Below are positions 49,920 through 58,577 of a stretch of 64,000 nt of DNA, piece after piece. How positions within the stretch are numbered: position 1 is the first letter of the stretch; each line of letters starts with the position of its first letter. Position numbers and translations under genes: made by a program. Origin of the DNA: an uncultured Eggerthella sp. (lineage in GTDB: Bacteria; Actinomycetota; Coriobacteriia; Coriobacteriales; Eggerthellaceae); NCBI GenBank assembly GCA_937998355.1, contig CALLDI010000001.1, forward strand, positions 1-64,000. Direction: 5' to 3'. The notes under the pieces were generated by a model, which worked only from the letters and a program-made list of their open reading frames with translations, was not told where the DNA came from and made no database searches.

Positions 49920-52088
49920 GTGAAATACGAAGCACTTACCACGCCGTTCAAAATCGGCAACGTAGAAATTCGCAATCGTTTCGTCATGCTGCCAATGACC
50001 ATCGAGAAAACCGATAACTATGCCATTGGCGACGACCTGGTTGATTTCTACGAGCAGCGCGCGATCGGTGGAGCTGGTCTTATCGAGATCGGTTCTTGCT
50101 ATGTTTGCGACTGTTTTGACACCCATCCTAAGTACCACACCACTACTGGTGCATGCGGTGTATGGGATGACTGTTTTATCCCAGGTCTTACCCGTACCGC
50201 AGAAGCTTGCCACAAGCATGGTGCGAAGCTCGCAGCTCAGCTGCAGCTCTGCTATGAGTGGCGTCCGGATGGCAACACCGAGCTTCTCAGCTACGCTCCT
50301 TCTAAAGATGTTGTTTCTGGTCCGTTCGTCGGCATGCCGGAACGCGAATTCACCATCGACGAGATCAAGCTCGTCGTGAAGCAATATGGCGAAGCAGCTA
50401 AGCGCTGCCAGCAGGCTGGTATCGACATCATCGAGATCCACGCTGGCATTGGTTACATGGTCATGCGCTTCATCTCCAAGTACTCCAACCATCGTACTGA
50501 CGAGTACGGCGGATCCACCGAGAACCGCTGCCGTCTCCTCACCGACATCATCGATGAGATCCATCGTGTATGCGGTGAAGATTACCCGATCCTCATTCGT
50601 TATTCCGCAGACGACCTCATGCCAGGTGGTCAGCGCCTCGAGGACCTCAAAGAGGTCATCGAAGTCGTCGAGAAGCATGGCGTCGACGCTTGGTCCATCC
50701 AGGCCGGCTTCCATGAGGCTCCTCGTCCTGTTGCTAACCAGCTCGTTCCCGAGGGTGAGTTCATCTATCTCTCCAAGGCTGCTAAGCAGTACACTAAGCT
50801 TCCTACCTTCCCTGGTACGCGTATCAACCACCTCGATGTCTGTGAAAAGGTCATCGAAGACGGTTCTGGCGATGCTGTCGGTATGGCACGTCACTGGATC
50901 GCAGAGCCCGAGATCGGTCTCAAGGTCAAGGAGAATCGTGCAGAGGAAGTTCGCCCCTGCATCGTTTGCTCCCGCTGCCTCGACAACATCTTCGTCGGCA
51001 AGCCCTGCAAGTGCTCGGTCAACCCGAACGTCTACTTCTCTCAGTATGGTCTGCCCGAGGAGCACAAGGTCTCTGGCGACGAAGCTAAGAAGAAGATCCT
51101 CATCGTCGGTGCTGGTCCTGCTGGCCTCGAGGCTGCACGCACCATGCGCATGCGCGGTTATGTCAACGTCACCGTCGTCGACCAGAAGAAGAAGGCTTGC
51201 GGCCTGCTGAACCTCGCTCAGGTTCTCAATGACGAGCTGCCTCCTATGGTCGATTGGTACAACAACGAGATCAAGCGTCTCAACATCGACGTTCGTCTCA
51301 ACACTGTCGTCACCCCTGCATACATCAAGGACTTCGGCGCAGACGAGGTCATCCTCGCTGTTGGTCCTGAGACCTTCTCCCCGAACGTTCCTGGCAAGGA
51401 TAACAAGAACGTCATCGATTCCCACGCTCTGAAGGGTCTTGTCGAAGGCAAGAGCACTCCGGGCAAGGGCTTCATGTGGGGCATGTCCTGCTTCGGCATG
51501 AACGTTCTCGGCGCACCGCTGGGTCTCATGAAGTGGGGCATCGGTACTCACCTCCTCGTTGGCAAGCGTCTTGCTGTCATCGGTGGCGGCTTCGCAGGTA
51601 TCGAAGTTGCGTCTTCCATGAACGAAGGCCGTGAGGTCACCGTCATCGAAGAGGCCAAGAAGGCTGGTGCTGAGATCGGCATCATCGACAAGAATCCAGA
51701 GCTCCGCAAGCTCAAGAGCGAAGGCGTCAAGATCCTCACCTCCACCAAGGTCAAGGAATACAACAAAGAAGGCGTTGTATGCGAGGATGAAGAAGGAAAG
51801 GTATTCACCGTTCCTGCTGACACCATCATCACGGGCACTAAGTGCATCGACAACGAAGACCTTTACAAGGAAATGGTCGCCAGCATCCCCGAGGGTCATC
51901 TGCACCTCATCGGCAATGCTTCCCCGCACACCACGTGGGCAGGCGTTGGCCCGCACGATCCTTACAAGACCGACGAGTACAAGCGTCTCCTTGAGGCTGT
52001 ACGTGACGGTTATCTGATCGGTATGACCATCAACGAGGAGATCCCTGTCGATATGCAGGCTGCTCCTGGTCCGGACGTGACCAAATAA
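49920..52088 (+). CDS. Old Yellow Enzyme/2,4-dienoyl-CoA reductase-type flavoenzyme
   Basis: 722 residues, GTG start with AAAGGGG eight bases upstream. Residues 1 to about 370 are the FMN barrel: PFKIGNVEIRNRFVMLPM, YGEAAKRCQQAGIDIIEIHAG and RTDEYGGSTENRCRL. CIVCSRCLDNIFVGKPCKCSVNP gives the cysteines for the 4Fe-4S cluster. VGAGPAGLEAARTMR starts the FAD/NAD(P)H part and VIGGGFAGIEVASSMNE is the second dinucleotide loop. This is the plan of FadH, BaiCD/BaiH and FldZ, which reduce a C=C bond next to a carbonyl. The usual HxAHGYL active-site block reads HAGIGYM here, so the second His is absent. The region suggests reduction of an unsaturated acid or its CoA ester. Confidence 0.9.
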   Translation: MKYEALTTPFKIGNVEIRNRFVMLPMTIEKTDNYAIGDDLVDFYEQRAIGGAGLIEIGSCYVCDCFDTHPKYHTTTGACGVWDDCFIPGLTRTAEACHKHGAKLAAQLQLCYEWRPDGNTELLSYAPSKDVVSGPFVGMPEREFTIDEIKLVVKQYGEAAKRCQQAGIDIIEIHAGIGYMVMRFISKYSNHRTDEYGGSTENRCRLLTDIIDEIHRVCGEDYPILIRYSADDLMPGGQRLEDLKEVIEVVEKHGVDAWSIQAGFHEAPRPVANQLVPEGEFIYLSKAAKQYTKLPTFPGTRINHLDVCEKVIEDGSGDAVGMARHWIAEPEIGLKVKENRAEEVRPCIVCSRCLDNIFVGKPCKCSVNPNVYFSQYGLPEEHKVSGDEAKKKILIVGAGPAGLEAARTMRMRGYVNVTVVDQKKKACGLLNLAQVLNDELPPMVDWYNNEIKRLNIDVRLNTVVTPAYIKDFGADEVILAVGPETFSPNVPGKDNKNVIDSHALKGLVEGKSTPGKGFMWGMSCFGMNVLGAPLGLMKWGIGTHLLVGKRLAVIGGGFAGIEVASSMNEGREVTVIEEAKKAGAEIGIIDKNPELRKLKSEGVKILTSTKVKEYNKEGVVCEDEEGKVFTVPADTIITGTKCIDNEDLYKEMVASIPEGHLHLIGNASPHTTWAGVGPHDPYKTDEYKRLLEAVRDGYLIGMTINEEIPVDMQAAPGPDVTK

Positions 52089-52216
52089 CAGATCGGGAAT
52101 ATTCCCGGGTCGAGAGACCGAAAATCGTTCGATCTTAAGCGGGTGATGTTGGAGCTTCACCCGCTGAAAGATAAAAGTTAGGTTCAAGAGGAAAGATTTC
52201 CTGAAGGAGGAAAAAC

Positions 52217-53389
52217 ATGCTAGATTATAGCTACTCTGATGAGCAGAAGCTGCTGCGTGAGAACATCCGCAAGTGGGGTAAGGAACATCTCCCCGAGGAG
52301 AAGATCGCTGAAGCTTACACCAACCGTGGTATCGACTCTGCTATCGCAAAGTCCTGGGTTGACGAAGGCTTCGGTAAGCTCGGCATTCCTGCTGAGTACG
52401 GCGGAACCCCTTGCGATCATGTCACCATGGCTATCGCTATCGAAGAGCTTTGCCACATCGGTGGTAACATCCCTATGGCTCCAAACCTGTTGATCATGTT
52501 TGACGTTTGCGAGTTCGGTACTGAAGAGCAGATCAAGTATGCTGTAGACTTCTACTATGAGAATGGCTACCCTCCTTACTGCCTCGCTATTTCCGAGCCT
52601 GAAGCAGGTTCCGCGAACATCTACATGACCACCACTGCTAAGAAGCTCGGCGACGGTAACGTTGAGATCAACGGCACCAAGACCTGGGTTACCTTTGCAG
52701 AGCATGCAAATGGCTTCATCGTAGTCTGCAAGGACGAGGATCCTTCTCCTGAGAACAAGTCCATGTCCATGTATCTCGTTGACAAGGACACCCCTGGTGT
52801 TGTTCTCGAGCCGCTCAACAAGATCGGTATGCAGATCAACCCCTTCGCGATGGTTCACTTCAACAACGTCATCGTTCCTGAGTCCGCTCTCCTCGGCGAG
52901 CAGGGCAAGGGCTTCCTGCAGCTCATGAAGAACTTCGAGTGGGAGCGCTGCGTTCTCTTGGCAGAACTCCTCGGTGAAGCTCAGGCTGCTATGGACGACG
53001 CTTGCGCTTGGACCAACGAGCGCCAGCAGTTCGGTGTCGGCATCAAGACCTTCCAGCTCGTTCAGGAGCACATCGTCGAGATGCAGATCGCTCTGACCAA
53101 CACCCGTAACTTCCTGTATCGTACCTGCTGGAAGCTCGACAACGGCATTCCGGTCAACAACGACGCAGCTATGCTGAAGCGCTATGGTGCACCTGCTCTT
53201 ACCGACGTTTGCTCCCGCGCTCTCCAGCTCATGGGTGGCCTTGGCTACACTGACGCTACTCGCGTTTCTCGCCTCATGCTCGACTGCCGTGGTTTCCAGA
53301 TCGGTGGCGGCACCGTCGAGATCATGGTCCACATCGCTGGCCGTGGCATCCTCAAAGAGTATGCAAAGGGCAACCAGGACGAACTGTAA
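52217..53389 (+). CDS. Acyl-CoA dehydrogenase family flavoprotein (2)
   Basis: 390 residues, ATG after a strong GAAGGAGG site. YCLAISEPEAGSANIYMTTTAKK and NGTKTWVTFA are FAD/substrate signatures; RQQFGVGIKTFQLVQEHIVEMQ and LMGGLGYTDATRVSRLMLDCRGFQIGGGTVEIMVHIAGR complete the family. The MCAD-type Glu position is Gly (GGGT), so the base, if needed, must lie elsewhere as in isovaleryl-CoA dehydrogenase, or the enzyme works mainly as a reductase. CaiA-like enoyl-CoA reductases are a reasonable comparison. It follows the flavoenzyme gene by 128 bases. Highly biased codons. Confidence 0.9.
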   Translation: MLDYSYSDEQKLLRENIRKWGKEHLPEEKIAEAYTNRGIDSAIAKSWVDEGFGKLGIPAEYGGTPCDHVTMAIAIEELCHIGGNIPMAPNLLIMFDVCEFGTEEQIKYAVDFYYENGYPPYCLAISEPEAGSANIYMTTTAKKLGDGNVEINGTKTWVTFAEHANGFIVVCKDEDPSPENKSMSMYLVDKDTPGVVLEPLNKIGMQINPFAMVHFNNVIVPESALLGEQGKGFLQLMKNFEWERCVLLAELLGEAQAAMDDACAWTNERQQFGVGIKTFQLVQEHIVEMQIALTNTRNFLYRTCWKLDNGIPVNNDAAMLKRYGAPALTDVCSRALQLMGGLGYTDATRVSRLMLDCRGFQIGGGTVEIMVHIAGRGILKEYAKGNQDEL

Positions 53390-53417
53390 GCCTTTTAGCT
53401 CTTACATTAGGGATATT

Positions 53418-53452
53418 GAGAGGGAAGGGGCGACTCTTCCCTCTCGTTTTTT
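53418..53452 (+). terminator. Strong terminator after acyl-CoA dehydrogenase 2
   Basis: GAGAGGGAAG (53418-53427) and CTTCCCTCTC (53436-53445) around GGGCGACT, then GTTTTTT. Confidence 0.92.
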
Positions 53453-53630
53453 CTTGGTAGGGTTTGGAAGGACCCATTCGTTTTCGTGTGCGCGCGACGC
53501 ATGAGTCTCTACTATGATGCGTATGTTCGCTTTCCTATAGTTGTTCTTATGAGCACGAATGCATCCTTCCAAGCATTACCGTTATCATTCACTCTGCATC
53601 GCAACGTTGAGAAATAGTGTTGGGAGCAAA

Positions 53631-54416
53631 ATGAACGTTCTCGTTTGTTTTAAGTCCGTCTATGACGATGTCGCCATCCGAACGAACCCCGATAAGACCC
53701 TCGATTATCAAGCAGTACCTCATGTCGTTTCGCTCTACGATCTGAATGCGATCGAAGCTGCTGCTCGATTCGTCGAAGCCGATCCTGAGAATCGCAACTT
53801 GATCGCGCTCACAGTGGGGGATACCAAGATCCACGATACGACCATGCGTAAGAATGTCGCAGCGCGTGGCGCGAGCGAAGTGTATCTGGTCATGGATGAC
53901 GCGCTCGAAGACGCGGAAACCTATCAAACTGCACGTACAGTTGCTGCTGCCATCGAGAAGATCGGCAATATCGATCTGATCATCTGTGGCGATGGTTCCG
54001 CTGACGTGTATGCTCACCAGATGGGAATCCAGCTTGGCGAGATCTTGGGCGTACCGAACGTGAACGCTGTGATCGATTTCGAAGCAGTGGGGAACACCAT
54101 CAAGGTGACGCGTGAGCTCGATGATGAGATCGAGCATATCGAGGTGAAGACTCCGGCGGTGCTCTCAGTGCTCTCGGATATGGCTCAACCGCGCATTTGC
54201 CAGGTGAAGGACATCATGACCGCCGGCAGGAAACCTGTTCATGAGCTTTCCCTTGCGGATCTAGGTCTTGATCTTCCTCAGCCGAATTACGACATCATCG
54301 AAACGAAGGTTCCTGAGCCTACGCCGCGCAAGATGGTGTTCTTCGAAGCGACCGACGAAGATATCGATCGCTTCATCGAGCAGGTCCATACCTATCTGAC
54401 CACCGAGGGGGCATAG
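53631..54416 (+). CDS. fixA: Electron transfer flavoprotein beta subunit, FixA-like
   Basis: 261 residues from the ATG at 53631 with GGGAG upstream. MNVLVCFKSVYDDVAIR and the block VVSLYDLNAIEAAARFVE resemble FixA of the carnitine/crotonobetaine system more than standard EtfB. GDGSADVYAHQMGIQLGEILGVP follows. It pairs with the FixB-like protein starting three bases after its stop and carries electrons for the adjacent acyl-CoA dehydrogenase. No FixC or FixX gene is in the window. Confidence 0.85.
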   Translation: MNVLVCFKSVYDDVAIRTNPDKTLDYQAVPHVVSLYDLNAIEAAARFVEADPENRNLIALTVGDTKIHDTTMRKNVAARGASEVYLVMDDALEDAETYQTARTVAAAIEKIGNIDLIICGDGSADVYAHQMGIQLGEILGVPNVNAVIDFEAVGNTIKVTRELDDEIEHIEVKTPAVLSVLSDMAQPRICQVKDIMTAGRKPVHELSLADLGLDLPQPNYDIIETKVPEPTPRKMVFFEATDEDIDRFIEQVHTYLTTEGA

Positions 54417-54418
54417 CT

Positions 54419-55333
54419 ATGAAGATCTTCGTCATCGCTGAGCGCGAACAGCCTGTGACCGAGCTATGCGCAGGTGCGCGTCAATTCGCGGATGAGGTCG
54501 ACCTGATCGCGCTTCCGACCACGAATGTCGTTCCTAGTGTGGCGGATACGGTCTATCGAGTAGAGGTGCCGGAAGGGCGCATGCTCGAAGACACGTATTT
54601 GGCGCTCGCGGACCTGATCGAGCGTGAGAAGCCCGATGCGGTATTCGCTGAATCTTCGCGGCGTATTCAGCTGCTTTTGGGGCGTATTGCAGCGCGTGTT
54701 GGTGGCAGCGTCATCTCGAACGTGACGGCGATGCCGAGCGCAAAAGAAGCGAGCACGATGTATTTCGGCGGCCTTGCGAATCGTAAGTACAAAGGCAGCG
54801 AGGAGACGACATCGTTCTATTTCGTTCGCCCTGCTACGTTTCCCGATGCGGAACCGTCAGGCGAGAATGTTGAAGCGGTCGTGTCATTCATCGAACCATC
54901 ATACGAGGTCAAGCGTGTCGATGTTGGCCCGCGCGTTAAAGGCGATGTCGATCTTCCGAGTGCGAAGCGCATCATCAGTGTTGGGCGTGGCATCAAAGAA
55001 GAGCAGGATCTCGAGATGGTGCGCGAGTTGTGCGAGTTGATCGATGCGGAGCTTGGTTGTTCGCGTTCGATCTATGAAGCTGAAAGCTGGCTTCCGAAAG
55101 AGGCGCTCGTCGGCATTTCAGGAAGCACCGTCGTGCCCGATCTTTATCTGACGCTCGGCATCTCTGGGCAAGCTCAGCATATGGTCGCTTGCGATGGTGC
55201 GACTACGATCATGTGCGTCAATACCGACCCGTATGCCCTCATCTTCGAACATTCCGATTATGGCAGCAAGGCCGATCTTTATACGGTCGTGCCGCGCATG
55301 ATCGAGTATTTCAAGGCACATCCCCTCAAGTAG
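54419..55333 (+). CDS. fixB: Electron transfer flavoprotein alpha subunit, FixB-like
   Basis: 304 residues, GAGGGGG site. KIFVIAEREQPVTELCAGARQF opens; VGRGIKEEQDLEMVRELCELIDAELGCSRSI and TLGISGQAQHMVACDGATTIMCVNTDPYALIFEHSDYGSKADLY are the C-terminal FAD-binding segments of ETF alpha. Usual alpha subunits have DPEAPIF; here it is DPYALIF. It forms the heterodimer with the FixA-like subunit. The next dehydrogenase starts 13 bases downstream, so fixA-fixB-dehydrogenase is one operon. Confidence 0.87.
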   Translation: MKIFVIAEREQPVTELCAGARQFADEVDLIALPTTNVVPSVADTVYRVEVPEGRMLEDTYLALADLIEREKPDAVFAESSRRIQLLLGRIAARVGGSVISNVTAMPSAKEASTMYFGGLANRKYKGSEETTSFYFVRPATFPDAEPSGENVEAVVSFIEPSYEVKRVDVGPRVKGDVDLPSAKRIISVGRGIKEEQDLEMVRELCELIDAELGCSRSIYEAESWLPKEALVGISGSTVVPDLYLTLGISGQAQHMVACDGATTIMCVNTDPYALIFEHSDYGSKADLYTVVPRMIEYFKAHPLK

Positions 55334-55346
55334 AGAAGGAGCTTCG

Positions 55347-56492
55347 ATGCATCAGCTGCAAGAAGAAGAACGTATGATCCTCTCCATGGTCGACAGCGTC
55401 TGTACTGACATCATCGCTGATCGTGCTGCGGAGATCGACGAACAGGATGAATTCCCGCAGGATATCTACGATGTACTTGCCGAACAGGGACTTTTCGGTC
55501 TTGCCATGCCTGAAGCCCAAGGTGGATTCGAAGTGAGCGTCAATTGTTGGGCGCAATGCGTCGCGCGTCTTGCGGAAGAATCGCCCGCTGTAGCGCTCAT
55601 GCTCTTCGTCGCTGCGATCGGTTCCGATGCCATCATGACCTTCGGCACGGAAGACCAGAAGAACACCTATCTTCCCGAGATCATCTCCGGTGAGAAGAAG
55701 ATCAGCTTCGCGCTCACTGAGCCGAATGCGGGCTCTGATGTGTGGTCGCTCACGACGATTGCGAAGGCTGCTGGCGATGGCTATGTCATCAGCGGAAACA
55801 AGATGTTCATCTCGAACGCTGCTGTGGCGGACTATTTCTGCGTGTTCGCGCAGGTGGAGGTTGACGGCGAGAAGAAGCCGACCGCGTTCATCGTCGACGC
55901 GCATGACGAGCGCATCGTGATCAGCGCGCACGAACAGAAGCTCGGGCTGCATGGTTCTCCGACATGTCCGGTCTTCTTCGATAAGGTCGAGGTTTCGGCG
56001 GATCAGATGATCGGCGAAGTGGGGCAGGGAGACAAGATCGCCTTCCATGCGCTCAATCGAGGCCGCATCGCCATTGCAGCAACTGCGCTCGGCATCACGC
56101 GCGCGAGCCTGAAAGCGTCGGCTACGTATGCGAATGGGCGCAAGCAGTTCGGACAGCCAGTCATCGACTTCGAAGGCGTGTCGTTCATGCTCGCCGATAT
56201 GCGCATCGCCGGGATCGCTTCAGAGGGCATGATCGATGATGCGATCGATGCGTTCGAGGGTGATGCACGCGATGTGAAAGAGCGCGTTGCGGCAGCGAAG
56301 GTGTATTGCACGGAGGCTGCGCAGACAGCGGCGACGAACGCCGTGCAGATCCATGGCGGTTACGGTTTCTGCAAAGAATATCCGGTCGAGCGCTACTATC
56401 GCGATGCAAAAGCGTTCACCATCATCGGTGGTACGAACCAGATCCAGCGTCGGATCATCGCCGATGAAGTGAAGAAGGCTCATACGTTGTAG
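55347..56492 (+). CDS. Acyl-CoA dehydrogenase family flavoprotein (3)
   Basis: 381 residues, ATG with AAGGAG upstream. LAEQGLFGLAMPEAQGGFEVSV, ISFALTEPNAGSDVWSLTT, GNKMFISNAAVAD and GRKQFGQPVIDFEGVSFMLADM are strong matches. The C-terminal block YYRDAKAFTIIGGTNQIQRRIIADE has Gly at the MCAD catalytic position, as in isovaleryl- or long-chain types. It is the closest of the three to ordinary short/medium-chain acyl-CoA dehydrogenases. It is coupled to the FixAB-type genes upstream, and the EtfBA-EtfD genes follow after a structured 291-bp region. Confidence 0.9.
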   Translation: MHQLQEEERMILSMVDSVCTDIIADRAAEIDEQDEFPQDIYDVLAEQGLFGLAMPEAQGGFEVSVNCWAQCVARLAEESPAVALMLFVAAIGSDAIMTFGTEDQKNTYLPEIISGEKKISFALTEPNAGSDVWSLTTIAKAAGDGYVISGNKMFISNAAVADYFCVFAQVEVDGEKKPTAFIVDAHDERIVISAHEQKLGLHGSPTCPVFFDKVEVSADQMIGEVGQGDKIAFHALNRGRIAIAATALGITRASLKASATYANGRKQFGQPVIDFEGVSFMLADMRIAGIASEGMIDDAIDAFEGDARDVKERVAAAKVYCTEAAQTAATNAVQIHGGYGFCKEYPVERYYRDAKAFTIIGGTNQIQRRIIADEVKKAHTL

Positions 56493-56494
56493 GG

Positions 56495-56614
56495 TCATCG
56501 TTCGTTCGAAGGCGAGGGTTCCAGCGTCGCTTCGGTCGAGCTAACTTTGCTTGCGCAAAGCGGATCTCGCCCTTGCTTTGGCTGAGTCACCCTCGTCCTT
56601 TGAACGAACGATGA
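56495..56614. repeat. Large inverted-repeat structure before etfB
   Basis: Arms of 25 and 26 bases (56495-56519 and 56589-56614) pair with one bulge and one mismatch. The 69-base interior includes a perfect hairpin CTTTGC/GCAAAG (56545-56560). It starts three bases after the stop codon of the dehydrogenase. It has no T-tract and is too large for an ordinary terminator. Confidence 0.7.
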
Positions 56615-56684
56615 TCTTGCCAAGACGGTCGGCGTCTTCCGTGGAGGGCGGGAGCGACTTGGCCAAAGCGAATGTGAGAAATCC

Positions 56685-56709
56685 ACTTTTGTGACGAAGG
56701 CACAAAAGT
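56685..56709 (+). promoter_or_regulatory. Hairpin in the etfB leader
   Basis: ACTTTTGTG (56685-56693), loop ACGAAGG, CACAAAAGT (56701-56709), perfect 9-bp stem, 74 bases before the likely etfB start. Possible attenuator or protein site. Confidence 0.5.
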
Positions 56710-56783
56710 TAGTTCGAACGAGCGACGCCGGAGCTCACGCCTTCGCAGAAGGTGCCGGCCCGTCTGAAAAGAAGGAGATGCAG

Positions 56784-57566
56784 GTGAAAATTGCAGTTTG
56801 CGTGAAGCAGACCATCGATACCGAGGCGGTCATCACGCTCGATAGCGATGGCCAGGTCGTCACTGAAGGCGCCGCGCTCATCATCGATCCCTATGCGGAA
56901 TTCGCAGTCGAAAAGGCAGTGCAACTCAAAGAGGCTCATGGTGGCGAAGTGGTCATCGTGACCGTTGGCACGCAAGACGATGTTCCTGCGATCCGCCACG
57001 CGCTTTCCATGGGCGCTGATCGCGCGATCCTGGTCGAGGACGCTTCGATCGATGTGACCAATCCACTCGCGAAAGCTCGCGTGCTCGCTGCAGTACTGGC
57101 CGAAGAGCAGCCCGATATCATCATGGGCGGCTATAAATCAGGCGATACCAGCCAGGCGCAAACGCTTCCGCGCGTCGCGACCATCATGGGGCTGCCGCAG
57201 GTCGGTTGGGTGACCGGCATCGAGCTCGACGGGTCAACGGCTCTGGTCGATCATGAGCTTGATGATGGCATCGAGCGAATCTCGGTCGCGCTTCCTGCGC
57301 TCTTCACGGCACAGCAAGGCCTCGCGGAACCTCGTTATCCCACAGTGCGCGACATCATGCAATCGAAGAAGAAGCCCATTGATACGAAGGACCTCGCAGC
57401 GCTCGGCATCGATGCTTCTCAAGTCGGACCTGAGAGCGCACAAGTTCGCGTCATGTCCTATGCGCTCAAGCCCGAGCGTGCGGGCGGTCGAATCGTTGAA
57501 GGCGACGCACCTGATGCGGTCGCCGAGACAGCGAATCTGCTGGCGAACGAAGCGAAAGTGCTCTAG
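56784..57566 (+). CDS. etfB: Electron transfer flavoprotein beta subunit
   Basis: 260 residues. I chose the GTG at 56784 because GAAGGAG ends six bases before it and the protein then begins (M)KIAVCVKQTIDTEAV, the usual EtfB start; the ATG at 56778 directly abuts that site and the frame open to 56691 runs through hairpin DNA. YAEFAVEKAVQLKEAHGGEVVIVTVG and GADRAILVED follow. This pair (EtfBA) is of the canonical type and differs from the FixAB pair upstream. It is coupled with etfA and an EtfD-like membrane protein. Confidence 0.9.
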   Translation: MKIAVCVKQTIDTEAVITLDSDGQVVTEGAALIIDPYAEFAVEKAVQLKEAHGGEVVIVTVGTQDDVPAIRHALSMGADRAILVEDASIDVTNPLAKARVLAAVLAEEQPDIIMGGYKSGDTSQAQTLPRVATIMGLPQVGWVTGIELDGSTALVDHELDDGIERISVALPALFTAQQGLAEPRYPTVRDIMQSKKKPIDTKDLAALGIDASQVGPESAQVRVMSYALKPERAGGRIVEGDAPDAVAETANLLANEAKVL

Positions 57567-57580
57567 GGCGGGAGGAAACC

Positions 57581-58567
57581 ATGGCAAGCATTTGGGTATT
57601 TGCAGAATATAAGGATGGCGTGGTCGGCAAGGTCACGTATGAAGCATTGAGCGAGGCACGTCGTCTTGCTGATGCGCGCGGTGAGAACGTGAGCGCTATC
57701 GTATTCGGGAGCCAGATCGACGATGCTGCACTGGCGCAGCTCGCGCACTACGGTGCTGACCAGGTCGTCGTGGTGGACGATCCTGCGCTGGCAGAGTATA
57801 CGGTCGATGCCTACGCCGCAGCGCTCGATAGCTTGATCGAGGCGCATCATCCCGGCCTGTTCATGTTCGTCGCATCGAGCACGGGACAGGATCTCGCCCC
57901 AGTCGTTGCTCAGCGTCAAGGCTCAGGACTCATCTCCGAGATCGTTGCGATCGAGGAAGAAGCAGGGCAGCCGGTTTATGTGCGCGCGCCGTATTCGGGG
58001 AAGATCCTCGAGAAGTGTGCATTCACGAGCGACGACGATCTCAACATCGTCACGCTTCGTCCGAAAGCATTCACGATCGCGGAGCCCGATGAGGCACGTA
58101 GTGCGACCATCGTGCGCGAGGCTCCCGGTGCATTCGGCGACATTCGTCAGATCGTGAAGGATGTCGTGCGCGTCGCTTCCGATCGCATCGACCTGCGTGA
58201 TGCTGAGTTCATCGTGTCGGGAGGTCGTGGCGTCAAGGGCCCCGAAGGCTTCGACGTGCTCGCTCAGCTTGCCGACGAGCTCGGTGCTGCTGTGGGCGCT
58301 TCTCGCGTAGCGGTCGAGCAGGGATGGATCGACAAGCAATACCAAGTCGGCCAGACCGGTAAGATCGTCGCGCCTCAACTCTACATCGCCTGTGGTATTT
58401 CGGGCTCGATCCAGCATCAAGCAGGCATGGGCCAGTCGCAATGCATCGTCGCGATCAACAACGATCCCGAAGCGGACATCTTCCGCATCGCCGACTATGG
58501 CATCGTAGCCGATCTGTTCGAGGCGGTCCCGCTCATGGTCGAAGAAGTCAAGAAGTTGAAAGCATAG
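57581..58567 (+). CDS. etfA: Electron transfer flavoprotein alpha subunit
   Basis: 328 residues, GGAGG before the ATG. SIWVFAEYKDGVVGKVTYEALSEARRLAD opens the N-terminal domain. FIVSGGRGVKGPEGFDVLAQLADELGAAVGASRVAV and CGISGSIQHQAGMGQSQCIVAINNDPEADIFRIADYGIVADLFEAVP are the canonical FAD-binding segments. It forms the ETF dimer with EtfB and passes electrons between acyl-CoA dehydrogenases and the EtfD-like oxidoreductase encoded next. Confidence 0.94.
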   Translation: MASIWVFAEYKDGVVGKVTYEALSEARRLADARGENVSAIVFGSQIDDAALAQLAHYGADQVVVVDDPALAEYTVDAYAAALDSLIEAHHPGLFMFVASSTGQDLAPVVAQRQGSGLISEIVAIEEEAGQPVYVRAPYSGKILEKCAFTSDDDLNIVTLRPKAFTIAEPDEARSATIVREAPGAFGDIRQIVKDVVRVASDRIDLRDAEFIVSGGRGVKGPEGFDVLAQLADELGAAVGASRVAVEQGWIDKQYQVGQTGKIVAPQLYIACGISGSIQHQAGMGQSQCIVAINNDPEADIFRIADYGIVADLFEAVPLMVEEVKKLKA

Positions 58568-58577
58568 AAGGGCTCCC

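Noticed and set aside
49848..52187. A 779-codon open frame on the minus strand
   Set aside because: It lies exactly opposite the well-conserved flavoenzyme. Long antisense frames arise here from the strong codon bias; it has no family signature and no ribosome site.
52220..53332. A 370-codon minus-strand frame opposite acyl-CoA dehydrogenase 2
   Set aside because: Complement of a highly conserved, codon-biased gene, with no signature of its own.
56691..56783. N-terminal extension of EtfB
   Set aside because: The extension is translated from hairpin DNA and lacks similarity to EtfB; GAAGGAG six bases before the GTG at 56784 sets the start.
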